Positions 44,891 to 52,718 of a DNA stretch of 64,000 nt are shown piece after piece. The position numbers and the translations under genes are program-made. The number at the start of each line of letters is the position of its first letter. The first letter of the stretch is position 1. The DNA lies in assembly GCF_003012915.1 (NCBI RefSeq), contig NZ_CP027770.1, positions 930,001 through 994,000 of the forward strand. The letters are read 5' to 3'. This DNA comes from Staphylococcus felis (GTDB lineage Bacteria > Bacillota > Bacilli > Staphylococcales > Staphylococcaceae). The notes beneath the pieces were generated by a model. That model had not been told where the DNA came from. It did not search any database and saw only the letters and a program-made list of their open reading frames with translations.

Positions 44891-45436
44891 ATGATATTAT
44901 CAGATCGTGATATTCATCAATTTTTAAAGCAAGGACTACTTAAGATTGAACCTTGTATTGAAGAACATATAGAACCTGCATCTGTCGATTTAACATTAGG
45001 ATGCCATTATTTAAAACCACAGCCTTCAAAAAGTGGTATTCAAAAACTAAGTGAGCCCATTACATATGAAGAAATTGTCCAAGACTCTGTCGTCATTCCT
45101 GCACATGCTTTTATACTAGCAACGACAGAAGAATATTTAACGCTACCAGCAGAATTGACGGGCTTTATCGAAGGGCGTAGTTCAGTTGGTCGTGCAGGCT
45201 TATTTATTCAAAATGCGGGATGGGTTGACCCGGGATTTGAAGGGAAAATCACGCTTGAATTATATAATGCGAATGATTTTCCACTTGAAGTTTCGAAAGG
45301 ACAACGAATCTGCCAAATTGTACTTGCTATGACGAAAACAACGCCAAAAGTTGTGTATCAAGGTAAATATCAAGGCCAGAATACAACAACAGGCAGTCGT
45401 TTTTTCCGTGATTGGATGAAGGACGGCGGTTATTAG
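44891..45436 (+). CDS. dcd: dCTP deaminase
   Basis: 181 residues of the dUTPase-like trimeric fold. It turns dCTP into dUTP (or directly dUMP in bifunctional forms). Motifs: EPASVDLTLG, IEGRSSVGRAGLF, GWVDPGFEGKITLELYN with the catalytic Glu. The enzyme needs Mg-nucleotide but no zinc, unlike dCMP deaminase. It follows a Zur-type box and overlaps a COG0523 gene by one base, so it is probably made under zinc shortage. I cannot tell mono- from bifunctional forms by eye. Confidence 0.88.
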   Translation: MILSDRDIHQFLKQGLLKIEPCIEEHIEPASVDLTLGCHYLKPQPSKSGIQKLSEPITYEEIVQDSVVIPAHAFILATTEEYLTLPAELTGFIEGRSSVGRAGLFIQNAGWVDPGFEGKITLELYNANDFPLEVSKGQRICQIVLAMTKTTPKVVYQGKYQGQNTTTGSRFFRDWMKDGGY

Positions 45437-46338
45437 TGGATATTGTAGTGCTGACGGGGTTTTTAGGAAGCGGAAAAACATCACTTTTAAATGCATTGGT
45501 ACGGGACGTAAAGTCCAAACAACAGAAAGTGGCAGTAATTATGAATGATTTTGGTCACCAAAATGTAGATGCACATCTTGTAGATGAAGAGGTTGAAGTG
45601 ATGCCGCTTACCAATGGATGTGTTTGTTGTACATTAAAAGAAGACTTAACGGCGCAACTCCATGAAATATATCTTGAGCATCAACCTGATATAGTATTTG
45701 TAGAATGTAGTGGCGTTGCACATCCAGTCGAAGTTTTGGATGCATGCTTAACGCCTGTACTGACACCTATTACCACACATGTAGACATTTTGGGTATATT
45801 AGATGCTGTATCGATAAGCGATGATAGGGACTACCCTGAAGACATTCAACAGTTAATGTATGCGCAACTCAAATATTCGAGCACAATACTTGTGAACAAA
45901 ATTGACTTAGTGGACACGACAGCATTATTAGAAGTGATTGACTATGTACAGCATACCTTTCCCAATACACCATACCAATTAACACAATATGGCGATGTCA
46001 CGCTTGATGTGATGCAACATCAATCCCGACACATATCAGGACACGAAGTTGCGCATCATCATAGTCATCTTAATCATTTTATATATGAGATTGAAACAGC
46101 TATTCCCCAGCATGCGCTTTTAGAATGTATAAAACAATTACCCGGCACAGTATATAGAGTAAAAGGCTTTGTAAATATAGAGGGATATCAACAACAGTGC
46201 ATTGTACAATTCGTTCCCAACCAACTCGATATCAAACCTGCAGCAATGCAGCTACCATCTTATATCGTTGTAATAGGATATCAACTTGACGTTGTGCAAT
46301 TAAAGGAGATTTTTGATGAAATGGTCATTTCGTCGTAA
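45436..46338 (+). CDS. COG0523 (CobW-type) G3E GTPase, putative zinc metallochaperone
   Basis: 300 residues. Walker A GFLGSGKT at residue 8, the metal-binding CxCC in NGCVCCTLKED (Cys62, Cys64, Cys65), the VNKIDLVD base-recognition motif, and a His-rich run GHEVAHHHSH before the C-terminal domain. GTG start at 45436 overlaps the dcd stop (TAGTG) after AAGGACGG; an ATG eight codons earlier gives an untypical N-terminus. The Bacillus relative ZagA is Zur-controlled and supplies zinc to FolE. The Zur box and dcd linkage point to zinc, not to nickel insertion in urease, although UreG belongs to the same GTPase class. Confidence 0.87.
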   Translation: MDIVVLTGFLGSGKTSLLNALVRDVKSKQQKVAVIMNDFGHQNVDAHLVDEEVEVMPLTNGCVCCTLKEDLTAQLHEIYLEHQPDIVFVECSGVAHPVEVLDACLTPVLTPITTHVDILGILDAVSISDDRDYPEDIQQLMYAQLKYSSTILVNKIDLVDTTALLEVIDYVQHTFPNTPYQLTQYGDVTLDVMQHQSRHISGHEVAHHHSHLNHFIYEIETAIPQHALLECIKQLPGTVYRVKGFVNIEGYQQQCIVQFVPNQLDIKPAAMQLPSYIVVIGYQLDVVQLKEIFDEMVISS

Positions 46339-46410
46339 CAGTGTAGCGCATTAAAATTTGAATAGGCTAGGATTTGGACTAGTCTTGTGGGGATCGATAA
46401 ACGGTGTTTC

Positions 46411-46504
46411 GCAAGTAGGATTCTCGACAGAATGTCATGACTCGACAAAATTTGGGGAACAATTTTGCTCGTCATTCCATTCTGCTTGAATCCTGAGCAC
46501 TTGC
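46411..46504. repeat. Hairpin repeat, diverged copy 2
   Basis: Imperfect palindrome of 94 bases from GCAAGT to ACTTGC, with inner arms AGGATTC/GAATCCT and CAGAATG/CATTCTG around ACAAAATTTGGGGAACAATTTTG. First of three units in the 423-base gap 46339-46761, linked by 28-30 base direct repeats starting CTCAACAACCTT and ending GACGGTGTTTCG. Confidence 0.75.
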
Positions 46505-46532
46505 TCAACAACCTTGTGATAGACGGTGTTTC

Positions 46533-46627
46533 GCATGCAGAGTTTTCGGCATAACTTCGCAATTCTTCAAAATTTGAGGAACAATTTTTTGAATTGCTTG
46601 AGTTATGCTCAAACTCTAATCGCATGC
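46533..46627. repeat. Hairpin repeat, copy 3 (near-identical to 2909-3003)
   Basis: 95 bases bounded by GCATGC. Compared with copy 1 there are only isolated changes, for example CTTGAG for CTCGAG and a late T for C. The flanking CTCAACAACCTT and ATAGACGGTGTTTCG are also conserved. Contains no gene. Confidence 0.8.
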
Positions 46628-46653
46628 TCAATAACCTTGATAGACGGTGTTTC

Positions 46654-46747
46654 GATTGCTGACTTCTCAACAGAACTACACAGTTTCACAAAATTTGGGG
46701 AGCAATTTTGTTCACTGTTAGGTTCTGCTCGAAGTCAAACCGCAAAC
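46654..46747. repeat. Hairpin repeat, diverged copy 4
   Basis: About 94 bases with arms GACTTC/GAAGTC, CAGAAC/GTTCTG and CAGTTTCACAAAATTTG against CAATTTTGTTCACTG. Same linkers as the other units. It ends beside the fmhA stop and may serve as its terminator (CAACAACCTTTTTTT). Confidence 0.7.
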
Positions 46748-46761
46748 TCAACAACCTTTTT

Positions 46762-47997
46762 TTACAATCGTTTTTGGTATATTTTGTATAATAACGGATA
46801 GACTGGTTTGATGAAGTCGCCGATTAATTCTTCAATATGTCCGCCGAATCCTTTTTTGAAGTCTAATACGCCGTAATCTTCAGCTTGAGGTGTAAAGTCT
46901 CCTGTAATTCCAAAAAAGTTATAACGACATATTTTTTGATCTAATGCGTATCGAATCATATTCCATTGAAGGGCGTAATTTCCCATGTAACGATTAAATT
47001 TAGGGTTAGATCCACTATACATATATGTAAGTTCATCGTCAGTTTGTACGAAAATAGCTGATGCTAAATACAATGTCTTTCCATATTCTTCATATAATGC
47101 TTTGGCCTCAGCTTTTCGCTTGTTGATACTATTGACTATAATTTCTTGTTCTTTAAGAACGTTGCGTTTTTTCTTTGATGGTGCTGTGTCAACAGCTTTT
47201 TGAAGTTCTTGTCGTTTGGTTTCAGCTTCTTGCCAATCTCGAGCTAAATGTTCAAGATGCTCATCAAGGTTTAAATAAGCAACTTTTAAATGTGTCATAC
47301 ATCCATATGTAGATAGAAATTTTTTCAAGTCTGCTCTAGAAAATAATGAAAAATGATGTTTTTTTTCAGCCATTCGATATAAATCATAAAAAATATCAAA
47401 TTCGTCTTCGCTCAAGTCTCGAACTTTAACCCCCATTTCAATGGATTTACGGATACTGCGCGCGGTTGTATAATCCATAGCCTCTAAGATTGCTTCTTCA
47501 TTTCGTCCTTTTAATGCGAGAATCGACAACCATCGAGCTTGGCTAAATTGACTGTAGCCAGTGGTAAATCCTTGATGGTGATAGCCGAGCTTTTTCAAAC
47601 GAGACATCCAAACAGAGTTATCTTTAGATCTCAAAATGTCCCCGTGATGGTTGCGTATATTTTCGACAACATATGGATCGACTAATACAAAAATAGTTTT
47701 TTGACGACGAAAGTATCGCGTTAATGATTTGAAGTAATATTCAACCAGTTCAATGTTGTGGTAATCCATGATTGGTCCACGATGGCTATAAGCATAATTG
47801 AAAAACTTCATAATAGGAGCCATTGTAAAAAGACCGGCCGCAATCACTTGCTCATTATCGTCTTTAACGCCTAATAAGACAACCGGTTGCTGATGCGCAT
47901 TACGATAATTAAAATGCTCAAGCGTTTGTGTGTATTGACTTGAATGTTGTTTGATAAAACTTGCATACTCATCTTGAGTAAGTTTTGTGAAATACAT
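46762..47997 (-). CDS. fmhA: FmhA, FemABX-family aminoacyltransferase
   Basis: 411 residues: two GNAT-like subdomains split by a charged helical arm of about 70 residues near 245-310 (EAETKRQELQKAVD..SKKKRNVLKEQ). YSHRGPIMDY, FVLVDPYVVENIRN, TTGYSQFSQARW and SGSNPKFNRYMGNYALQW fit S. aureus FmhA better than FemA, FemB or FemX. These cytosolic enzymes use aminoacyl-tRNA to build the peptidoglycan cross-bridge; FmhA has been reported to add serine. Monocistronic, ending in the hairpin-repeat array. Confidence 0.85.
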   Translation of the reverse strand: MYFTKLTQDEYASFIKQHSSQYTQTLEHFNYRNAHQQPVVLLGVKDDNEQVIAAGLFTMAPIMKFFNYAYSHRGPIMDYHNIELVEYYFKSLTRYFRRQKTIFVLVDPYVVENIRNHHGDILRSKDNSVWMSRLKKLGYHHQGFTTGYSQFSQARWLSILALKGRNEEAILEAMDYTTARSIRKSIEMGVKVRDLSEDEFDIFYDLYRMAEKKHHFSLFSRADLKKFLSTYGCMTHLKVAYLNLDEHLEHLARDWQEAETKRQELQKAVDTAPSKKKRNVLKEQEIIVNSINKRKAEAKALYEEYGKTLYLASAIFVQTDDELTYMYSGSNPKFNRYMGNYALQWNMIRYALDQKICRYNFFGITGDFTPQAEDYGVLDFKKGFGGHIEELIGDFIKPVYPLLYKIYQKRL

Positions 47998-48127
47998 AGC
48001 ATTCTCTCCTTCTTTTATATAAAATTATCATGTTTAAACTATATATTCCACAAAATTTAGCCCTCTTAGAGAATAAATTTAGCTAAAAATGATTTTTATA
48101 TAATTTATAAGTAAATTTTTAGTATTA

Positions 48128-48156
48128 TTGTGAAAGCGTTATCAAAATGGTATAAT
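48128..48156 (+). promoter_or_regulatory. uspA promoter with cre site over the -35
   Basis: TTGTGA and TATAAT are 17 bases apart. TGAAAGCGTTATCA at 48131-48144 fits the CcpA consensus at every position and overlaps the -35, the place for catabolite repression. Confidence 0.75.
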
Positions 48157-48213
48157 AATGGTGAATTGAAGATGTTTTTGTGAGGAGTACATATTTTGAG
48201 GAGGGATGTACAC

Positions 48214-48636
48214 ATGTATCAAAATATTTTAGTGCCGTATGACTTTGGCAATAGTTTTAATAATATACCTCAGCAACTTGTTAATTTAACTTATGCAGTT
48301 GAGAATTATAGTATTGTGGTATTTAATGTCATTTCAGAAACAGAACTTGCAAATTATGTACGCTATCAAGGTAAACATTTTGAAGAGGTGGTTGAAGAGA
48401 AAAAAGAGGAGATGCAACCATTTTTAGCAAAACTTGATCAAGAAGGGCTGAAGTATCAAGTGAAGTTTACGACAGGCACGCCGACAAAATCAATCGTTGA
48501 AGAAGTAGAAGAGAATGATTATGATGTTGTTGTAATGAGTAATAAGCGTTCTGAAATAGACATCAAGCACGTATTAGGACATGTTACACATAAAATTGCA
48601 AAACGTGTAAACGTGCCAGTATTGATTGTGAAATAA
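48214..48636 (+). CDS. Universal stress protein, UspA family
   Basis: 140 residues. Starts MYQNILVPYDFGNS, ends HKIAKRVNVPVLIVK, and keeps the single-domain Usp fold. The usual ATP-binding G-2x-G-9x-G(S/T) pattern is partly altered (VMSNKRSEIDIKHVLGHVTH), so nucleotide binding is uncertain. ATG at 48214 follows GGAGGG by 9 bases; the open frame begins six codons earlier. A perfect cre over the promoter suggests expression when preferred sugars run out. Confidence 0.85.
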   Translation: MYQNILVPYDFGNSFNNIPQQLVNLTYAVENYSIVVFNVISETELANYVRYQGKHFEEVVEEKKEEMQPFLAKLDQEGLKYQVKFTTGTPTKSIVEEVEENDYDVVVMSNKRSEIDIKHVLGHVTHKIAKRVNVPVLIVK

Positions 48637-48645
48637 TTTTTCAAC

Positions 48646-48944
48646 GGCTCTCAGTCAAATTGGACTGGTCGCATTAAATTAGGGAGTTATGCAATAATGG
48701 ATTGCTTAACTCCTTTTTCGTTGTGTGATCATAAAGTCTTGAACATTAATGTCTCTTTTAATACGACATAAATCAGTAAAATTGAGTTGGTAAAACATAC
48801 TTTATAACTTAGGGGTGTGAATAAATATAGCACATTTGATTGATTCCTAAACCGAGACTTCTGAGGCGCCTAGAAAAGCGAGGCTTTATGGAACAATCAA
48901 ATAAATGAAATTATTTATATACCAGTCCGATTTACTATAGAACC
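48646..48944 (-). mobile_element. MITE copy 2 (inverted relative to copy 1)
   Basis: 299 bases between exact 8-base target duplications TTTTCAAC (48638-48645 and 48945-48952). Inverted ends begin GGCTCTCAGTCAAATTGGAC (left) and GGTTCTATAGTAAATCGGAC (right, read inward). The body is the reverse of 36741-37109 minus about 70 bases. It holds the same hairpin at about 48682-48719, where C-G in copy 1 is replaced by A-T in copy 2. No coding capacity. It fills most of the 441-base gap between uspA and cidR. Confidence 0.87.
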
Positions 48945-49077
48945 TTTTCAACAAGGCTCAATGCTTTCATGGACTGAATGGTCATGTTAGTGTTGAGTTT
49001 TTTATTTTGGATTTTACGTACGGGGTTGAAGAGGACGTGTTAAGATATGTAATGATAAGACGTGATGAGGTGACAGT

Positions 49078-49959
49078 ATGGATATTAAGCAAATGACATA
49101 TTTTGTAGAAATTGTAAAACAAGGAGGAATGACAAGAGCAGCAGAAGCGCTTTATATCGCACAGCCTACAATTAGTAAAGCCATCAAAGAATTAGAGCAC
49201 GAGCTCGGTAATGCATTGTTTGATCGTTCAAAACGTCAACTCACTTTAACTGATGTTGGGGAAGTGTTTTATGAGAAGTCTCTTGAGATTTTAAATTTAT
49301 ATGGAAATTTGCCAAATGAAATTAGTAGTGTTTTAGGTGTTGAGCAAGGTCATATTACCATTGGTTTATCAGCGATTATGGATATGGAACGATTTAGTCG
49401 TGTGCTGGGGACATTTCATCAAAAATATCCAAGCGTTACTTTCAATTTAATTGAAAATGGTGGTAAAACAATCGAAACGCAAATTCGAAAAGGGGATATC
49501 AATATCGGTGTAACGTCACTGCCTGTTGATAACATGCAATTTGACTCTTTTCCATTGTATTCTGAAAAGTTCCAAGTTGTGGCACATAGTTCACACCCAT
49601 TGGCACAACAACAAACAGTTGAAATATCAGCGTTGAAAGATGAAGATTTTATATTATTTAATGAAGACTTTTATTTGAATGATAAAATTATTGCGGCTGC
49701 ACGTAAAGTAGGATTTGTTCCTAATATTGTTTCTAAAATTTCGCAGTGGCACTTTATTGAACATTTATTAAGTGCCAAGATGGGCATCAGCATCCTACCA
49801 GAAAACATCGTAAATATTATTAGCCAAAATCAAAATATCAGTGTGCTTCAACTAAGTGATGCTGAATTGCAATGGGAAATGGGGGTCATTTGGAAAAAAG
49901 ATGTCTATCTCAATCATGCGACACAAACTTTTTTAGATTATCTCAACATCCATCATTAG
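49078..49959 (+). CDS. cidR: CidR, LysR-family activator of cid genes
   Basis: 293 residues. Winged helix at the N-terminus (GGMTRAAEALYIAQPTISKAI), then a LysR effector domain with IENGGKTIE, ILFNEDFYLND and MGVIWKKD, all as I recall from S. aureus CidR. It activates cidABC in response to acetate and pyruvate-derived signals. It lies directly upstream of cidAB on the same strand, with its own start after GAGGTGACAGT. Confidence 0.9.
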   Translation: MDIKQMTYFVEIVKQGGMTRAAEALYIAQPTISKAIKELEHELGNALFDRSKRQLTLTDVGEVFYEKSLEILNLYGNLPNEISSVLGVEQGHITIGLSAIMDMERFSRVLGTFHQKYPSVTFNLIENGGKTIETQIRKGDINIGVTSLPVDNMQFDSFPLYSEKFQVVAHSSHPLAQQQTVEISALKDEDFILFNEDFYLNDKIIAAARKVGFVPNIVSKISQWHFIEHLLSAKMGISILPENIVNIISQNQNISVLQLSDAELQWEMGVIWKKDVYLNHATQTFLDYLNIHH

Positions 49960-50075
49960 CATTGATGTGATCAAATCATAGCTAAAAGTAATAGGTTATA
50001 TGAAAAACCTATATTTTTATTATGAGTTGGCGCGAGTTATAATGAAACTACTCGAATGAAGAAAGGATGTTGAAA

Positions 50076-50465
50076 ATGACTGTTAGAAAAGTGTTACGTA
50101 CATTAACACAAATTGTGATGATTTATGTGATTACCTTGTCAGGTAATTGGATTCAACAGTTTTTTCACATCCCAATTGCAGGAAGTATAATTGGAATGCT
50201 GTTATTCTTTATACTCTTACAATTGAAAATCATTAAAGTAGAATGGATTAAAGAAGGTGCCAACTTTCTACTGACGATGATGGTATTTTTCTTCGTTCCA
50301 TCTGTGGTAGGTGTGATGGATGTTATCACTGAAATGGACTTAAACTTTATTATCTTTTTCTTGTTACTGGTAATAGGTACCATTCTTGTTGCATTATGTT
50401 CAGGATTAGTTGCTGAAAAAATGACAATGGGGTATTTATTCCAACAACCCCGAGGTGACAAGTAA
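50076..50465 (+). CDS. cidA: CidA, holin-like protein
   Basis: 129 residues with four hydrophobic segments and a charged C-terminus. [20 protein letters not shown] and [12 protein letters not shown] are CidA/LrgA hallmarks. It is thought to oligomerise in the membrane, raise murein hydrolase activity and influence pyruvate/acetate overflow. ATG at 50076 is preferred over one three codons earlier because AAAGG needs that spacing. It overlaps cidB by one base (TAATG). Confidence 0.9.
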   Translation: MTVRKVLRTLTQIVMIYVITLSGNWIQQFFHIPIAGSIIGMLLFFILLQLKIIKVEWIKEGANFLLTMMVFFFVPSVVGVMDVITEMDLNFIIFFLLLVIGTILVALCSGLVAEKMTMGYLFQQPRGDK

Positions 50466-51148
50466 TGTGGGTTCAAGCAATAGTGATGATTGCCCTAACA
50501 ATGATTATCTTTTGTCTTGCCCGAATGGTTTATTTAAAGTTTAAATCACCATTTCTCAACCCCGCATTGATAACAGCGATAGGTGTAATAGTCATATTAC
50601 TCTTATTCCATCAAGACTATCATGCTTATATGGTTGGCGGTAAATGGATTAATCATTTACTCAGTTGTACAGTGGTTTGCTTAGCATATCCGTTGTATGT
50701 CAACCGTCAAAAAATCCTTAGACATTTCCAAACGATCTTTACGAGTGTTATTACAGCAGTAATTCTAAACTTTTCCCTAATATTTTTCTCTCTCAAATTA
50801 CTCGGATACAGTCGTGAAGATATTGTTACTTTATTGCCTCGTTCAATCACAGCCGCTGTTGGGATACAAGTATCACATCAGCTAGGTGGCGAGGATACGT
50901 TAACGTCGATGTTTATCATCGCAACCGGTATATTAGGAAGTATTTTAGGCGCCATACTCATCAAAATGACAAACTTCCAATCCTCCATCGCGCGTGGGAT
51001 GACATTTGGTAATGCGTCACATGCATTTGGGACTGCCCGAGCCCTTGAGATGGACATTGAGTCTGGTGCTTTTAGTTCGATTGGCATGATACTTACAGCT
51101 GTGATAAGTTCAATCATGCTACCCCTATTGTTGATGTTATTCTATTAG
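50465..51148 (+). CDS. cidB: CidB, LrgB-family membrane protein
   Basis: 227 residues, polytopic, paralogous to the lrgB fragment at the window start: [38 protein letters not shown] and [15 protein letters not shown]. Partner of CidA. Downstream is a terminator and unrelated genes; the pyruvate oxidase gene cidC that usually completes this operon is not here. Confidence 0.9.
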   Translation: MWVQAIVMIALTMIIFCLARMVYLKFKSPFLNPALITAIGVIVILLLFHQDYHAYMVGGKWINHLLSCTVVCLAYPLYVNRQKILRHFQTIFTSVITAVILNFSLIFFSLKLLGYSREDIVTLLPRSITAAVGIQVSHQLGGEDTLTSMFIIATGILGSILGAILIKMTNFQSSIARGMTFGNASHAFGTARALEMDIESGAFSSIGMILTAVISSIMLPLLLMLFY

Positions 51149-51153
51149 TTCTG

Positions 51154-51191
51154 ACATGTCATGGTATGACCCTAGATACCATGGCATGTTT
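51154..51191 (+). terminator. Terminator of cidAB
   Basis: ACATGTCATGGTAT pairs with ATACCATGGCATGT around seven bases, then TTTTT. Confidence 0.92.
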
Positions 51192-51369
51192 TTATGATTA
51201 AAGGAGATATTTTGATATAAAGACACTTAGCTTTGCTATGTCTAAACGCTTATTACACAGTGGAATGTGTCACAATTGTTACAGCTCGGGAGCAGTCATA
51301 GTCGAAATGAAGTCCTTTGTGATAAAATGGGGAGAGTGAGTATTAGATTGGCGGAGGTGTTAAGATAGG

Positions 51370-51546
51370 ATGTATACCATTATTATTATTTTAGGTATAT
51401 TGACATTTGTGTCATGGACATTTGCAGTGCTTGCTTTCAGAAAAAATGAAGATCACACAAGTCAAAAGCCAACGAACCTGGCTATTATTTCAGCAGTTAT
51501 TACAACACTTTGGATTATGTTGATGATTATTCGAAGTTTAAATTAG
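51370..51546 (+). CDS. 58-residue two-span membrane protein
   Basis: Begins MYTIIIILGILTFVSWTF, a short polar loop (RKNEDHTSQKPTN), then a second span LAIISAVITTLWIMLMII. GGAGGTG lies 11-17 bases before the ATG. Not recognised. Codon pattern, ribosome site and a terminator 54 bases after the stop support a real gene. Confidence 0.65.
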   Translation: MYTIIIILGILTFVSWTFAVLAFRKNEDHTSQKPTNLAIISAVITTLWIMLMIIRSLN

Positions 51547-51599
51547 TTTTGATTAAAATGATATCTTATCAATCGTATCATTCACTATAAAGCTACTAT

Positions 51600-51646
51600 A
51601 AAATCTTTCAAAGGAGACGTTTTGTCATAGACTTTGAAGGATTTTT
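51600..51646 (+). terminator. Terminator after the 58-residue gene
   Basis: AAATCTTTCAAAG pairs with CTTTGAAGGATTT around an ~18-base loop, followed by a T-run. Confidence 0.85.
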
Positions 51647-51705
51647 TATTTTAACAATTACTTTGAAAGATATTGTCTAATTTTATATTTGGTGCTACAC
51701 TCTTA

Positions 51706-51728
51706 TTGATAATGATTTTCATTATCAA
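51706..51728. promoter_or_regulatory. Fur box upstream of sstABCD
   Basis: A 23-base perfect inverted repeat around a central T; its core GATAATGATTTTCATTATC differs from the consensus at one central position. It is 21 bases before the sstA start. Confidence 0.93.
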
Positions 51729-51749
51729 AAATATGAAGGAGACAGAGCG

Positions 51750-52718
51750 ATGCGAATTTTAATGAATGGTTATGTTTTATTGGTCATCCTCTGTATTCTT
51801 ACTGTTTGTTCCTTATTTATTGGTGTGAGTAGTGTTTCGGTAGCGGATGTGTTTCGTTTGGATGATAAGCAACTTAATATTTTATTTGCTAGTCGTATTC
51901 CTAGAACGGTAAGTATCCTTATTGCTGGTAGTAGCCTAGCTTTGTCAGGATTAATAATGCAACAGATGATGCAAAATAAATTCGTGAGTCCGACGACTGC
52001 AGGAACGATGGAGTGGGCGAAACTTGGGATATTGATTTCGTTGATTTTTTTTCCATCGCAGCATATTTTTTTGAAGCTCATCTTTGCGGTTCTCTGTAGT
52101 GTGATAGGAACATTTTTATTTGTTCAAATTATTCAACGTATTCAGTTTAAAGACGTGGTTTTTGTCCCTTTAGTTGGCATTATGATAGGTGGTATTGTTT
52201 CTAGTTTTTCAACGTTTATCGCTTTACAAACAAATGCTGTACAAAGTATTGGAAACTGGTTAAATGGCAATTTTGCGATTATTACAAGTGGGCGATATGA
52301 AGTTTTATATCTTAGTTTACCGCTACTCATATTGACATATGTATACGCTAATCAGTTTACAATAGCAGGTATGGGACGTGATTTTAGCCAAAGTTTAGGT
52401 TTGAATTATCAATTTGTTATGAATATGGGATTAATGATTATTGCAACAATTACTGCATTAGTTGTTGTAACTGTAGGAACGTTACCTTTTTTAGGTTTGA
52501 TTGTCCCAAATATAGTAGCTATTTTTAAAGGTGATCACTTAAAGTTTGCTTTGCCTCACACAGCGATGCTCGGAGCGATTTTTGTAATGATTTCAGATAT
52601 TTTAGGTCGTTTAATCGTTTATCCATATGAAATCAATATTGGTCTAACAATTGGTGTATTTGGAACTGTGATTTTCATCTTAATGTTGATGAAAGGGCGT
52701 CATCAATATGCACAATAA
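51750..52718 (+). CDS. sstA: SstA, FecCD-family siderophore importer permease
   Basis: 322 residues, about nine to ten membrane spans. FecCD features: LFASRIPRTVSILIAGSSLA near residue 50, MQNKFVSPTTAGT and GTLPFLGLIVPNIVA. It pairs with SstB to form the channel for Fe-catechol complexes. AAGGAGACAGAGCG sets the start. It overlaps sstB by 11 bases. Behind a Fur box. Confidence 0.88.
   Translation: MRILMNGYVLLVILCILTVCSLFIGVSSVSVADVFRLDDKQLNILFASRIPRTVSILIAGSSLALSGLIMQQMMQNKFVSPTTAGTMEWAKLGILISLIFFPSQHIFLKLIFAVLCSVIGTFLFVQIIQRIQFKDVVFVPLVGIMIGGIVSSFSTFIALQTNAVQSIGNWLNGNFAIITSGRYEVLYLSLPLLILTYVYANQFTIAGMGRDFSQSLGLNYQFVMNMGLMIIATITALVVVTVGTLPFLGLIVPNIVAIFKGDHLKFALPHTAMLGAIFVMISDILGRLIVYPYEINIGLTIGVFGTVIFILMLMKGRHQYAQ

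Noticed and set aside
45436..46338. COG0523 GTPase as replacement for UreG in urease maturation
   Set aside because: It is separated from ureC by a terminator and lies in an operon with dcd behind a Zur-type box, which points to zinc. Kept only as a remote alternative.
46400..46760. CRISPR-like look: ~30-base direct repeats separated by regular ~95-base segments
   Set aside because: The segments between are mutually related palindromes, not unique spacers, and no cas genes are present.
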